Shown: positions 36,729-56,235 of the stretch, piece after piece | Numbering within the stretch: position 1 is the first letter of the stretch | How the letters are laid out: each line of letters opens with the position of its first letter | Program-made: the position numbers and the translations under genes | Assembly (NCBI GenBank): GCA_943735955.1 | Contig: OX030957.1 | Span: forward strand, 12,782,017 to 12,846,016 | Direction of reading: 5' to 3' | DNA from: Piscicola geometra | Taxonomy: Eukaryota > Annelida > Clitellata > Hirudinida > Piscicolidae | Length of the DNA: 64,000 bases | The notes under the pieces: generated by a model | Databases searched by the model: none | What the model was told of the DNA's origin: nothing | The model's input: the letters and a program-made list of their open reading frames with translations, nothing else

Positions 36729-39286
36729 ATGGACTATCTAGAAGAACAACAGAGTGAGCTTCAAGCTCTTGAGGCCATATATACCAGTGAATACACCGGT
36801 AAGCTGGCATGTGGAAGCAAACAATAGCATAACTTTAATTATTAAATATATAAATTAAAGTTTAATTTTTTTTACCAATTATGTCATATGATTATAAAAG
36901 AAAAGTGTTTTGATTTACACTGATGGAATCCCACATTTTCCAGTTTTGTCAACAGAACTCCCAATCTCATTCAAGATTTTGATAGAATCGAAACTTGATA
37001 ATTCACAAATTGAAGATGGTTTGTTTGCAATCTGAAGGGGATTTGAGCATTCAAAGCTTTTAATTCTCAATCAAAATAACAATCAAATATTCTAAATGAT
37101 TCAAAGCTATAAATTCTCAAAGATTTGATTTTTTAATTCAATTTATTTAGTTAAAACTTCCAGTTAATTAATAAGCAACAAATATCCAGCCTCAGTCACA
37201 GTGTCTTTCACCTTCCCCTTCAACTACCCTGACGTGTCACCTGAGATGGAGGTCCTGGAGTCAGATAATCTGTCAGAGGAACAACTCGAACTCCTCATCG
37301 AACACGCCAATGAAATCGTAAGCGGCTTGCATCGTGAAGAAGATTCGCTTTTGCTTGGAATTGTAATTTATTTTTGCATTTCAATATTTGTATACATTTT
37401 AACAACTTTTGATTGTGTATCACATTATGTTTAAATAGTGGTTTTTTATTTTAAAAATTGAAAAATTTCTATTTAATTGCGATTTCTTGAGTTATTTCTA
37501 TTACTAGGCAAAAGAGAATCTAGGTACTGTGATGACATACACCCTCATCACATCGATTCAAGAAAAGTAAATTTTTAACTTAAATAACTAACCATCTTTA
37601 CTAAAAATGCAAACTTTTTAAAACATCTTTAAAAACCAATTTTTAAACCATTTTTTACGATTTTCTATTTACAAGGCAATTAAAAGAATGTCATACTGAA
37701 CCCCTTTTCGACCCATGCAAGAATGGTGAGCATGATAGAGAGTGGGGCGGAAGAGGTGAGACGGGGCGAGGAGCAGACCAAACGACTGGCAGAGGAGGCT
37801 GAAATGGTGAGTACCACCTTTGGATAGTGGAGATCTATATTATATATCACTGAATTTAATTCATTACCTTATATCAACAACAATAATAATAATAATTAAT
37901 AAAATTTTTACTTTTATTACTCATAATATTATTATTATTTTATTAGGTTTCTACAAATTTCATTTAAAGACTTCTTCAACTTGCTCTGCCTGCCGAATCA
38001 TCCACCCACCCATCTACCCACCCACCCATCTACCCACCCATCCATCTACCCATTCACTCATCCCCCCATCTACCCACCCACCCATCTACCCACCAACCCA
38101 TCTACCCACCCACCCATCTACCCACCCATCCATCTACCCATTCACTCATCCCCCCATCTGCCCATCTACCCACCCACCCATCTACCCACCAACCCATCTA
38201 CCCACCCACCCATCTACCCACCCACCCATCTACCCACCCACCCATCTACCCACCCACCCATCTACCCACCCACCCATCTACCCACCAACCCATCTACCCA
38301 CCCACCCATCTACCCACCCACCCATCTACCCACCCACCCATCTACCCACCCACCCATCTACCCACCCACCCATCTACCCACCCACCCATCCATCTACCCA
38401 TTCACTCATCCCCCCATCTGCCCACCCATCCATCTACCCATTCACTCATCCCCCCATCTACCCATTCACCCATCCCCCCATCTGCCCATCCATCCATCTA
38501 CCCACCCATCCATCTACCCATTAACTCATCCCCCCATCTGCCCACCCATCCATCTACCCATTCACTCATCCCCCCATCTACCCATTCACCCATCCCCCCA
38601 TCTGCCCATCCATTCATCTACCCACCCATCCATCTACCCATTAACTCATCCCCCCATCTGCCCACCCATTCTACAGAAACGCCTCGAGGGAACTAAGGTG
38701 ACGGTGGAGAGTTTCATGAAGTGGAAGGAGGGGTTTGATGCGGAGGTGGCAGAGATGGAGGGAGTGAAGAAGAGTAAAGAAGATGCCAGTGCCGAGAAGA
38801 AGCTCAGTGGTGAGGAGGAGGAGGAAGAGGATGGTGGTGGTGGTTATGATGGTGATGAAGAATATGGTGGTGGTGGTAGTGAGGATGGTGGTGATGGTGC
38901 TGATGATAGGGAATATGATGATGAGAATGATGATGGTTGTGGTAAGGGTGGGGATGTTGATGATGATGATAAGGGTTATGGTAAAGATTTGGTTGCTGAT
39001 GATGATGATTATGGTTGTGGTAAAGATAATGATGATGGTGATGATGATGCACGCAGGCAAGGAGTTGTTCATGACGGATCATGCGATGGATGAGTCAGAC
39101 ATCGGCATGCTTGACGATGGTTAGTTCCTTCCTAATGGTGATAATACACACACACACACACACAAAGACACACACACACAAAAACACACACACACAGGCA
39201 GTGAAGTGGTCGAGGTGGATGAGTCACTTTTTGAAGACTTTGATGAGGAGTTAGAAGCAGTTGATGAGGATTTGGATGATGATTGA
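36729..39286 (+). CDS. RWDD1: RWD domain-containing protein 1 (DFRP2)
   Basis: Eight exons: 36729-36798, 36944-37018, 37190-37317, 37508-37566, 37722-37806, 38677-38809, 39057-39119 and 39198-39286, all in phase, 233 residues (human 243). RWDD1 stabilises the translation-associated GTPase DRG2. The N-terminus is an RWD fold (MDYLEEQQSELQALEAIYTS, FPFNYPDVSPEMEVLES, AKENLGTVMTYTLITSIQEK). The C-terminal half matches the DFRP part (GTKVTVESFMKWKEGFDAEV, KELFMTDHAMDESDIGMLDD, EVDESLFEDFDEELE). The long open frame across 37981-39093 is not the protein; it is minisatellite read through introns 5 and 6. Intron 6 starts G/GTGAGGAGGAGG, a repeat beginning at the donor. Confidence 0.95.
37985..38670. 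repeat. 12-bp minisatellite in RWDD1 intron 5
   Basis: Tandem units of CCACCCATCTAC (12 bp) and variants. The last third has a longer higher-order unit containing CCATTCACTCATCCCCCCATC. The array fills most of the intron and stops about 6 bases before the acceptor of exon 38677. Confidence 0.92.
38810..39050. repeat. GAT/GGT-rich repeat filling RWDD1 intron 6
   Basis: Starts at the donor (GTGAGGAGGAGGAGG) and continues as mixed GAT, GGT and GGAT triplets to just before the acceptor at 39056. The next intron (39120-39197) is mostly (CA)n. Confidence 0.9.
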
Positions 39287-40257
39287 TGCAATTTAATTCT
39301 TTTTTTACTTTTAATTATTAAAATGTATTATCTTTTACTTTATCAAGAATGAATTATGTCAAAATAATAAATATCCTGAGTTTTGGTTGAGATTGTTCCG
39401 CTAAATAACTATTCTTTCAAGTCATTTCTGATCAACAAGGCTTTTGGCGAAACCCCCAGGAAAGCACCACTTGCTTCCTATACATTAACCAACATAAAGT
39501 AAGAGTTGATGGTATACGAAAGCTACCAAGATACTGAATATATTATAATAATAATGTCAGTTTTGTATAGCGCCCGGGCACGCAACTGAAGCGCCACTCA
39601 CACGTGAAACACCTTATCATATACACTAGGTATATGATAGCTCACGGTTGGCTGTACAGGGATTCGAACCGGCGACCTTTAAGTTGCAGGTCTAACGACT
39701 TACCATCTAAGCAAACCCCTTTAGTCATTTATTTATATTTAGAGCCAAAAGGCTGCCATGTGTTTTGTGATGGCATTTACAGGCCTAGATAAGGAGCAAG
39801 TCATTATTGGTTTCAGTGCTATGAAACAAGCATACACGAAGATTGATTAAACCAATTGAAAGAACAAATATTCAAATTTAAGTTTTTATGCATAGCCTTT
39901 GTACCCTTTTTTGTGGGAAAAATTGTAATAAAAACTATTTAATCTACAAATTAAATTGATTAAACAGATACCTGAAACAATTTTGAAATTCAAATCTAGT
40001 TTGTAACGCAAGGGTATTTTAGTTTTATAATGTTAGATTTTTCATCAGCAAGTACATCCATTAGAATGACCTGAACTTTGACTGTTTAAAAAGGAATTTT
40101 GTGCAGATTTATTGTTAAAGTAAGGCTTACTTAGTAAGCGGTTGAAATCACTATTATTTAATAAATTTTGAAATCTATAAATTAATATATTGAATATAAA
40201 AATGAAATTTAATTCACAGGTTCTAATTCACTTTAGAGTTGATTCAGAAGTCACACC
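39287..40257. other. Gap between RWDD1 and innexin
   Basis: RWDD1 3' flank with an AATAAA near 39366, one SINE, and the innexin upstream region. No other coding sequence seen. Confidence 0.5.
39540..39715 (-). mobile_element. tRNA-derived SINE with LINE-type tail
   Basis: On minus: a tRNA-like head with A-box-like GCTTAGATGG and a perfect B box GGTTCGAATCC, then a short body with an inverted repeat (TATCATATAC..GTATATGATA). The tail GCGCTTCAGTTGCGTGCC, GGGCGCTATACAAA and ATT repeats follow. The tail matches that of the LINE fragment at 23773-24423, which has GCGCTTCTGTTGCGTGCC. Confidence 0.75.
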
Positions 40258-42048
40258 ATGGACAAGATAGTTTCTGCAATAGGCAGGGTTCCACAGACGA
40301 AAACACGAAACGATGACGACATTTCAGACCGCCTGCTTTACCGCTACACCGTCAACATTATGATTCTGTTGGCTATTATCGTATCCACGAAACAATACGT
40401 GGGAGAGCCTATCCAATGCTGGGTTCCAGCGGAGTTCAGTGGAAGTCACGAAGAATACACAAACAACTATTGCTGGATCCGCAACACCTACTACCTGGCA
40501 TACGACAGAAACATTCCTAAAGAACATGAGCCTGAGAAACGCCATGTCATCCCGTACTACCAGTGGATGCCGATCTTCCTCTCCCTGCAGGCCTTTCTCT
40601 TCTACCTTCCCACCCTCCTATGGAGAGCCACCAACAACCGATCGGGTGTCAACGTGCACACAATCGTCGAGGCTGCGGAGTCGTTCAGTGACTCGGTCGA
40701 GAGGAGGAGCTCCACTCTTAAGTGCATGACTCTCGCCATGAACAGGTGAAGGGGTTTTTTTCTTCAATTATAACTCCAGTGAAGATGCTACTGTTAACAT
40801 CTAACTTTTATTTTTAATTCAAGTCAATTTTAATCTAGTCTACTAAGTTCATTATAGCCAAATAGAAATTAGACTTCAGGCATATTAGATATATTAAATA
40901 ACACAGGATCTAATCTATTATTTTTTTTATAATTGATGATTTGTTTTATAGACAGGTTTTGACATCTTGTCAGAGCATGGTTAAAGAGTAGTCTACTAAA
41001 TATTCATATAACATACTTTTTTAATTTTTAATTTTCTTATTTCAATTATTGATGAAAATGTTATTAACTTTCAAATGGTAATAACATTACGGGTGAACAG
41101 GTAGCTGAGTCGGTAACGACTCTTTGCTTGACCAATAATGAAAGATCTTAGGTTCAAGTGCAACCCATGTTCTAGTAACCCAAAGGCGCAAATGAAAATA
41201 TGCAGCATAAGTGGCCACGAAGCTTATTCGGGTTATACGCCACTGTAATAATTCTCGTCATTATTATTATTCAAATGACCATCATCAGCTACTTTACATT
41301 TCTCAAAGGCGTTCATCAATTCCATGATGGCAACCACTCCAGGTACCTTTGCAACCAGCAGGGCATTCCGAACAGCTTCACACTCAGCCTCAAGAACATC
41401 TTCACACGCACGTGCTTCATCTTCTGCGGTCCACGCAGAGGCAACTACCTGGTGTGCCTCTACATCACGTACAAAATCCTCGCCCTCCTCGTCGTCACCT
41501 CCCAACTCTTCATCCTCAACCTCTTCCTCGGTCAGGACTTCCACACATACGGCTTCGAGGCCATCAAATCGATCGTCTACAGCACTGAACTATCTTCACC
41601 ACGCTTCCCTCGAGTCACAATGTGCGACTTCAAGATCAGGAAACTCGGGAATGTCCAACGCTACACGGTGCAGTGTGTCTTGTCGATCAACCTCTTCAAC
41701 GAGAAGATCTTCATCTTCCTGTGGTTCTGGCTCATCTTCGTGTCGCTCGTGCTCCTCTTCTACACGACGACCTGGCTGGTGCGCATTCTGTTGAGGAGCA
41801 GCAACAAGAGGTACGTCAAGAAACACCTCGAACTGATGGACCTTCTGGTCACCGAGGCAGACCACAAGATGGCGAAGACTTTCGTGCAGGAGTACTTGAG
41901 AAGGGATGGAGTCTTTGTCCTGAGACTGGTTGGACACAACACCAATGCGATCACCGTCACTGAGTTTGTGTGTCAACTCTGGCATGATTATGTCCAAGCC
42001 AGGGGCGCCAGCATTCCCGAAGTCAATATTAAATATGTCGACAAGTAA
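40258..42048 (+). CDS. Innexin gap-junction protein
   Basis: Two exons, 40258-40745 and 41289-42048 (TAA), 415 residues. Innexins are four-pass membrane proteins that form protostome gap junctions and hemichannels. Visible hallmarks: TM1 NIMILLAIIVSTKQYVG; first loop cysteines in PIQCWVPAEF and YCWIRNTYY; YYQWMPIFLSLQAFLFYLP (residues 100-118) starting TM2; a cytoplasmic loop; LFILNLFLG after TM3; second loop SPRFPRVTMCDFKIR and LGNVQRYTVQCVLSINLFNE; TM4 FLWFWLIFVSLVLLF. The phase-2 donor ATGAACAG/GTGAAG pairs with CATCAG/C at 41289, giving MNSYFTFLKG. The open frame extends upstream to 41200 through a SINE and should not be used. The paralogue number is not assignable. Confidence 0.92.
41090..41275 (+). 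mobile_element. tRNA-derived SINE abutting innexin exon 2
   Basis: On +: A-box-like TAGCTGAGTCGG, B-box-like GGTTCAAGTGC about 40 bases on, a body containing GGCCACGAAGC and TTATACGCCACTGTAATAAT, then ATT repeats. The ATT tail ends about 13 bases before the innexin acceptor, so the SINE provides most of the pyrimidine-rich stretch in front of it. A diverged copy of the ATACGCCACTATAATAA end lies at about 46195-46250. Confidence 0.65.
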
Positions 42049-43242
42049 GTTCTTGTGTGTCCTTAAGGCCTTACGCGTGTTTTTGCCTGTTTAGGCATGT
42101 CCTTGCATGTTTATTCATTTAAAATTTAATCTTTTCCATTGGTTTTGGTTCGTATGTGGTTTAAAAACATTCCCGTGTTTTCAATAAATTAGGAATACCT
42201 GGTTTCCAGATGTGAGCTTTCTATGCAATCATAGGTACACGATAATTATTACAATTATTTTTGTATTTTTCAATTATACCATAAAATCAAGAGATTGTGC
42301 CGATTAGTCATGGCAATTTTATAGCAATCACACGCGTCTTTTTACCAGCTCAAAAACATGTTTTGAATCTATTTTGAAAGTTTTTCTCAATTTATTCTGA
42401 GGATATTTAACAACTATTTATGAACACGACTTATTTAAATATTCGTTTGGAAAACTAAATTCCCGTGTTTATATTCTTATTTTATTGAATCATAATAAGG
42501 TTATTATATGAACAATTTAAAAGTATTTATTTTGTCGTATTAGTTATAGTTATAGTCGCCCATGAATATGTTTTTATATTACTTTTTTTAACGGTTTTCA
42601 ATCTATTAAAATGATACATTTAGTGAATCCATCCCCGTTTGGTATGATGTCATCGCTGTTCTATTCCAAAGTATTTCAGCTCAACTTCCCACTTTTCCAC
42701 GTGTCTTATTCACAATTTAGTGTCAGAGTATTTTAGGAAAATGAACAATCATTTTTAACTGTCAACTCCATTTGAACTAACGTCCGTGTTGGTATTATGT
42801 ATAATACTTGGTATTAACAATCGAGTTTTAAGATTGATTTTCAGTATTTTAAACTTTCGAAGACAATATCAGCTTAAATGAATATGCAACTTTTTATGGT
42901 AGCTTTTTAGTCGAATAATTCCAACCATTGATTGATTATACTTTTTCATAAGTAAAATGTTATCGTTAGTAACGATTCGTTACAATAAAAAAAAAGAAAA
43001 TGTATAGAAAATATTTTGAAAAAAGTCAAAATACAACTTTTAACTCAAAAAGTGGGAAATATAATTTTATTCTGAAGAAATTTTGAGATTGAACATGAGT
43101 GGATAAATCAGTCTGATGTACATTTTATCTTCATTTCTATCCTCAATTATTAAGATATGCCGTTATTTCACTCCTAAAGAAGTCACTCAATGATGTTTTT
43201 AATTATTTTTATATAAAAAATAACGTGTAGCTAAGTTACTAA
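42049..43242. other. Convergent gap between innexin and CHTF8
   Basis: 3' flanks of two convergent genes, AT-rich, no repeat or RNA recognised. A possible short extra innexin exon at 42210 was considered and dropped because the frame already ends in TAA at 42046. Confidence 0.5.
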
Positions 43243-44162
43243 CTATGAAACCTTTTTTGAAAAATTAGCTACAATTGGCTTTGGTCTATCCTTGAATACA
43301 ATCTTCTGTTTGATGATGGCAATGATGGTGTATTGTGTGGTGTGGCAGTTCTTATTGGAACTGTGTTCATCGGTCTTTGCTCCAAAATTGGAGGATTTCT
43401 CTGGAAGTTCTGAATCTTGCTGTCTAGAAACATCCTTGTCCCCACCATGATCCTCAGAAGCCTTCAATACTTCAACATTTTCTTCACCAACCTGTCAATC
43501 ATTATTGAGTCATTTAATGCATCCTTTGAAATAATCTTGGTCATCTCGTCTTTCACTACCTACCACTCATTAAGTCATTACAGAAGTCAAAAGACCTGCA
43601 TTGGTTTATCTCCCTAAATAAACTCAATTACCCTTGACCTACTTTAGTTTTCTGGGTCACCACCAAAGGTCGATCCAGTTCCACCACTTGACCGTACAGG
43701 ATGTGATGACCAATCAACATGACAGGTACTCCCTGTGCAGATTTTGATTGTTTGGCATAAAGGGCCTTTTTTGTGTGTGATATTTTCCCAGTCACATCCG
43801 AAAAAGAAGATATTTTTGAAAGTATTTTTTTACAAATGAAAATGAATTGAAAATGAATTAATCAATATGTGCAGTCAAATCAGTCATTTCAGGTGTATTC
43901 AATTTTTACAATTATAAATAAACTCCAAAAAAGTTATAAAAAAAACTTGTTTAGTGAAGTGGAGATCTCCTATGAAGTTGTTCTTCAGATGGTCTTTGCT
44001 GCTCCTGGTCTCCAAGTCACCCTGCAGGTCTATCAACGACCACTCATTCTCCTTCCACCCATCCTTGCTGAAGTGTTGTCATTCAATAAATGATTTAATT
44101 GCATTAAATTCAAAAATAATAGAAAAAATTAATACTTACATGTTGAAAAATATTTGGACCAT
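43243..44162 (-). CDS. CHTF8: Chromosome transmission fidelity factor 8 (CTF18-RFC subunit)
   Basis: Four exons on minus: 44162-44140, 44067-43947, 43732-43643 and 43491-43243, phases agreeing, 160 residues. CTF8 with DCC1 and CTF18 forms the alternative clamp loader that loads PCNA and supports sister-chromatid cohesion. Recognised family segments: MVQIFFNI at the start, EWSLIDLQGDLETR, FIGDLHFTKQGVPVMLIGHH, ILYGQVVELDRPLVV, and the C-terminal TTQYTIIAIIKQKIVFKDRP followed by KPIVANFSKKV. Compared with human CHTF8 (about 121 residues), there is an extra hydrophilic linker of about 40 residues (EVLKASEDHGGDKDVSRQQD and on) before the last conserved block. The donor of exon 2 (CAA/GTTTTT) is weak but phase and alignment support it. 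Confidence 0.93.
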
Positions 44163-44580
44163 TTTTTTCACAGAAATTCAAGCTAGCGGCAAATTTTGAG
44201 CAATAGTGTAAAAAGTGCATCACGATTTTTTAATATTTTTAAATGCACAAAATTTAAATTTACTCAATTAAACAAATTTTAAAACTAAAAATACAAGTTT
44301 GAAATAGAATTTTATGTAAAAATTGAAGTTCTTAAGATATTTCCATGTGGTTTCACGTTTATTGATTATTTTCCATAATAAGGTGTTTCTCAATTCCAGT
44401 CATTGGAACTGAGAGTATTAAAAATCTTGATTAAGCTGACGAAATATTAAAAAATCATTCAAATAAGTATTTGCAACTGAGACAAATTCTATTCTTTCAT
44501 GCGTTCTGTGTTGAATGTTTGAGAGTATTTCAATTCAATGTCATACTTGACACTGTTTTATGTTTGTTTCATCTTACTAG

Positions 44581-45858
44581 CGCTGTGTGCCTCAACAAAC
44601 TCTCATTCCATCCAACAAATGGCTGCAAACATATCGACAAGTCTCCACCACAGCGTAAGATTCAAGCAATCACAATTCCACTTGAACACATTCTAAATAA
44701 AACACCGTGAAGACGTCCAAATCTCACGAAAAAGTTAAAACTAATAATTTTAATCCTGGCACTACCAGTGCCCCAGAAGTGGAGAGGAATGCTTCGAAGA
44801 CAGTGACTGCTGCTCAGGTCTCACGTGCTCCAAGGCGTCTGCCAAGCACTCATGTTCCTGCATTTACATTTCATTCACAACATTAATTTTATTAAAACAT
44901 GAACATTAAAAATAATTATATATTTTATTCAACGTTATTTTTTATTCTTATTCCGAATCTTCAACCATCAATTATTCCACCACAAACGACATATGATATT
45001 TCTATTCGATAATTGCCTTATTTACGCAAAATCATTAAACACCAAAAAGAACCAAACATGCAAAAACGTTTGAACCTGTTTCAAACAGCGGGAAAGTGCG
45101 TAGAAACGAAATGCCAGCGTGATGACGACTGTGCTACAGGGGAAGTGTGTCAAAAGATGGGAGAAGAGGGAGGAGGAGGGGTGTGCAGAGGGCTGGATGG
45201 AGGGGAGGAGAGTAGTAGGAAGTGGACTCTACACATGTACCAGAACCGGAAAAGAATGCTTGGTGCGTGGAGAAAGAAGATGACATGCTCCTCCATTTCA
45301 AAAAGCGCTTTATAATTTATTTGATTGAATTATCATTATCATTAGGATGATGGAGGAATATTTTCTATCTCATCTTTTCCCGTATTCAATTGCCGATAAA
45401 TAGACAATAGCCTGTACCAAAGTGAAAGATTATACCTGAGTTTGCATTATAATATTGAAGAAAGAGCGCTATAGAAATTTATTTGATTAATTGAATATTT
45501 TAAAAATTGAATGATTTTACTTATTTCTTATACGCAGGTTGTGCATGTGAAAGCAGCGCAGACTGCAATGAATACACCGAAGATAAGAGAAGTCGGTGAG
45601 TTAAAAAGCAGTGTGATTTTAAAGACCGTAATGAATCTGGGAAATGAGCCATTTTATCCTAAAATCTTGTTTTTATTTATTATCTTTGTAAATATAAAAA
45701 GTATTTTATTTATTAAAAAAGAATAATGGTCAATATAAAGAGTATTGCAAATTAAAATCATGCTTATCAGGCTTTGTTGTCAGGACGTGGTGGAAGGCAG
45801 GCACGGAATTAGACGGAAGTGTGACCGGGTTTACGAGGGGTTCTCCGCTTGTCTTTGA
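44581..45858 (+). CDS. Cysteine-rich secreted protein, possibly ITG-like/prohormone-3 family
   Basis: Exons 44581-44654, 44769-44853, 45089-45262, 45538-45595 and 45771-45858 (TGA) join in phase. The protein shows spaced cysteine clusters: CPRSGEECFEDSDCCSGLTC, GKCVETKCQRDDDCATGEVC, CACESSADCNEYTEDKRSR, and LCCQDVVEGRHGIRRKCDRV with an end of GFSACL. The order (EC..DCC..LTC, then DDDC..GEVC, then ADC..LCCQ..RRKC) recalls the arthropod ITG-like peptide/prohormone-3 precursors, a secreted family. This is resemblance by eye only. The N-terminal exon with a signal peptide was not found, and the first listed exon is weak. In exon 45089-45262 a better family-like reading (TCTRTGKECL) lies in another frame near its end, so a frameshift or an unseen splice is possible. 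Confidence 0.5.
45296..45500 (+). mobile_element. Two LINE/SINE 3'-tail remnants
   Basis: AAAAAGCGCTTTATAATTTA followed by TTTGATTGAAT at about 45296-45334, and GAAAGAGCGCTATAGAAATT followed by TTGATTAATTG at 45453-45497. Both match the GCGCT-plus-ATTG tail of the LINE and chimeric retroposons in this window. They lie in the intron between two exons of the cysteine-rich gene. Confidence 0.6.
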
Positions 45859-46904
45859 AGAAGACAGGTGCATTGTTGTTTTTGATGATGATGATGACGC
45901 AGTGGTGATGATGTAATAGTGGTGATGATGGTGGTGATTATGATACAGTGGTGGTGATGATGATGCTATAGAGGTAATGGTGGAGATGATGAGAGTTCAA
46001 TAGTGGGGATGAGAAAATTTTGGTGATGATGACGATAAATGACAATGGTGGTGATGATGGTAATGATGACGATAAATGACAATGGTGGTGATGATGAAAG
46101 GAATAGAAATGCTTTTCGATGGTGGTAATGATTTCACATTGTTGATGTTTTACGTGTCTTAATGATTTCCTATTTGGTGTCAGGTCTTCGCTATGGAGGC
46201 AAAACTCATTTGCTTCATACGCCACTATAATAAATTATTATGATATTATTGATTCCTCCCACCCTTATTGTCCTCGCTACAACATTCCTATTTGTTCTCC
46301 CGCTCAATTTCAATTCTCGACTTGTCCATGGCAATCTTCACAGGCATACTTTTCAGTAAATGATTCGTCAAGAAGAAAACTCAAATGCATTTATTTCGTC
46401 GTCGTTTCTTCACCAGGATTGAAAAGGTACACGGGGAAAATAATGATTTAAAATTTTTCACAGCGTCATGCGTTGGCTTCGTCAGTTAAGGGTAAATAAA
46501 ATAAAATAAATTAATCAAGTCCATCAAATAGATCAACATTTATTTATATTTTTAAATAAGCAATCACGAAGGAGATTGAAAAGAAAGAAAGTTATTCAGG
46601 ATACACCGCAGTTGAAAACGGACCTAATGCATTTAATAAATGTAATAAATAAATATTTATTCGCAATAACCAATTCGCTCGTTCATTGCTTAATCATATA
46701 ATATAATAATAATATATATAATATAAACTACATGGCAATTCTCTCAACAAAACTTTGAAAACTAGGCCAACGTAATAAATAAATAAATTAATTAATTAAA
46801 TATTAATTAATTTGTTTTATTTTAAACGTAATCTCGCTACTGCTTGTGCTTCAACATGATTTAGAGACGGTCTGAAAAGTTTGAATTGTTCAGCCCTTGC
46901 ATGC

Positions 46905-47130
46905 ATTCATGTGAAATGAATTCTTTACATGGTTGTAATGAATTCTTTACATGGTTGTAATGAATTCTTTACATGGGTGTAATGCATTCTTTACATGGTT
47001 GTAATGAATTCTTTACATGGTTGTAATGAATTCTTTACATGGTTGTAATGAATTCTTTACATGGTTGTAATGAATTCTTTACATGGGTGTAACATATTCT
47101 TTACATGGATGTAATGAATTCTTTATATAG
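46905..47130. repeat. 22-bp minisatellite
   Basis: About ten head-to-tail units of AATGAATTCTTTACATGGTTGT, nearly identical in the middle and decaying at both edges. Confidence 0.9.
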
Positions 47131-47734
47131 GTGAAATGAATGTGTGTAATGTAATGTAAATTCAAATACATTAACTCTTTAAATTTAAGAATATTTTAAC
47201 TATGTATTGCAACCATATATACAGTAATATTCACCGAAGATTTCATATTTGTAACTAATCAAATAAAATGCTGTAATAACCACTAATACAACTAAAAATC
47301 GTTTAAAAGCCCACATTATGGGTATATATTTGCATATTTTGAATCTCAATGCAAAAAAAAAAAAGAATTTCAAAAGCCAAAAAAAAGTTGGGAAAACTTT
47401 TTTACAAGAACACACAGATGTCCAGGAAAGTGACTTAATCATTAAGTAAATGCTGCCTGCACCAAGATATGCCACCACGCTGTTACCATTGCATTCCAGA
47501 AAGCCTTGCTGGCTCTTGCGTCTAAAAAGAAGCCAGCCCCGTCCATTCCTGTGACCAAACCTCAGTGCCAACCCCCCAAAGGGATCGATGGTGGGGGCTA
47601 ACATTGAGTTTGGAGATGTCCCTTCTCTAATACATGCCCCTTCAAATCTTATTATTATATAACTTATATTATATATTATTATTATATTATATTGTTTTTA
47701 TTATATAACACTATGCTGATCAAATTTGTCGTTG

Positions 47735-47840
47735 TATTGTATATTACAGTTGGAACCGTTGTATTGTATATTACAGTTGGAACCGTTGTATTGTATATTA
47801 CAGTTGGAACCGTTGTATTGTATATTACAGCTGGAACCGT
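47735..47840. repeat. 27-bp minisatellite
   Basis: Four units built on ACCGTTGTATTGTATATTAC plus AGTTGGA. The unit is a multiple of three, so it reads as a false repetitive peptide (YITVGTVVL). Confidence 0.9.
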
Positions 47841-48014
47841 TGTAACTTGGCAACCTTTACAAACCCTCCATTATCTAGTAATCTTCCCTGGAGTCGAACC
47901 ACTCGGTGCAAAAGTCATAATCTATGAATTAGTTCTCAAGTAGGTAATCTCATTTGTAGGTCATGATGTGAGTATTATTTCTTAAATAGGCCATCGTGTA
48001 TGTTTAAATATAGT

Positions 48015-48205
48015 TTATAGGTCATAGTGTATGTAGGTCATCATGTATGTAGGTCATCATGTATGTAGGTCATAGTGTATGTAGGTCATAGTGTATGTAG
48101 GTCATAGTGTATGTAGGTCATAGTGTATGTAGGTCATAGTGTATGTAGGTCATAGTGTATGTAGGTCATAGTGTATGTAGGTCATAGTGTATGTAGGTCA
48201 TCATG
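48015..48205. repeat. 16-bp minisatellite
   Basis: Eleven or so units of CATAGTGTATGTAGGT, some with CATCATGTATGTAGGT. Confidence 0.9.
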
Positions 48206-48579
48206 CATTAATTATCTAGTATGTAGGATAAAAGTCTCAAAGCAGTGTGCCAGAATGTGAACTTTGAGAGACATCTTGGACTGATTAGCGATCATTTAAT
48301 GGTGCCTCGTTGAAACTTACGATGTAGTGTGTGATTTGAAGGCCCCCTCCCTTACACTCTCCAGCATCCTCCAACATTTTCAACGCTCTCCTACTCTCCC
48401 CAAACCCTCAGAGCCATGGTGCTCATTCCGAATTGCAACAAAAACTAAAACAATGCCAACTTGAATAACCACCCATCAAGCCATCGCCTCTAGCAACACC
48501 ACACATCACCCAAAAAGACAACGCCCTAGCAACACCACAAAGCAGACAAAACGGACCTGATATAATGAAAGAAACCTGG

Positions 48580-56235
<7,656 letters not shown>

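Larger units (their letters stand above)
45859..48579. other. Gap between cysteine-rich gene and FAR, mostly repeats
   Basis: GAT/GGT-rich DNA at about 45880-46100, a SINE-tail remnant at about 46195-46250, three minisatellites between 46.9 and 48.2 kb, and an unusual GC-richer block at about 47450-47600 (minus-strand TTTGGTCACAGGAATGG and nearby) that may be another repeat. The minus frame through that block continues into AT-rich DNA and I do not accept it as a gene. Confidence 0.5.

Noticed and set aside
37981..39093. 370-codon frame of PT/HP repeats running into the RWDD1 C-terminus
   Set aside because: It crosses the acceptor at 38676 and the donor at 38810. The repetitive parts are intronic minisatellite; only 38677-38809 and 39057-39093 are exonic.
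42205..42234. Third innexin exon after a donor at 42045
   Set aside because: The frame ends naturally at TAA 42046-42048, giving a normal innexin length, so no extra exon is needed.
47200..47604. 134-codon minus frame starting LAPTIDPFGGL
   Set aside because: Its first third lies in a GC-richer repeat-like block and the rest runs through AT-rich DNA with low-complexity residues; no domain recognised.
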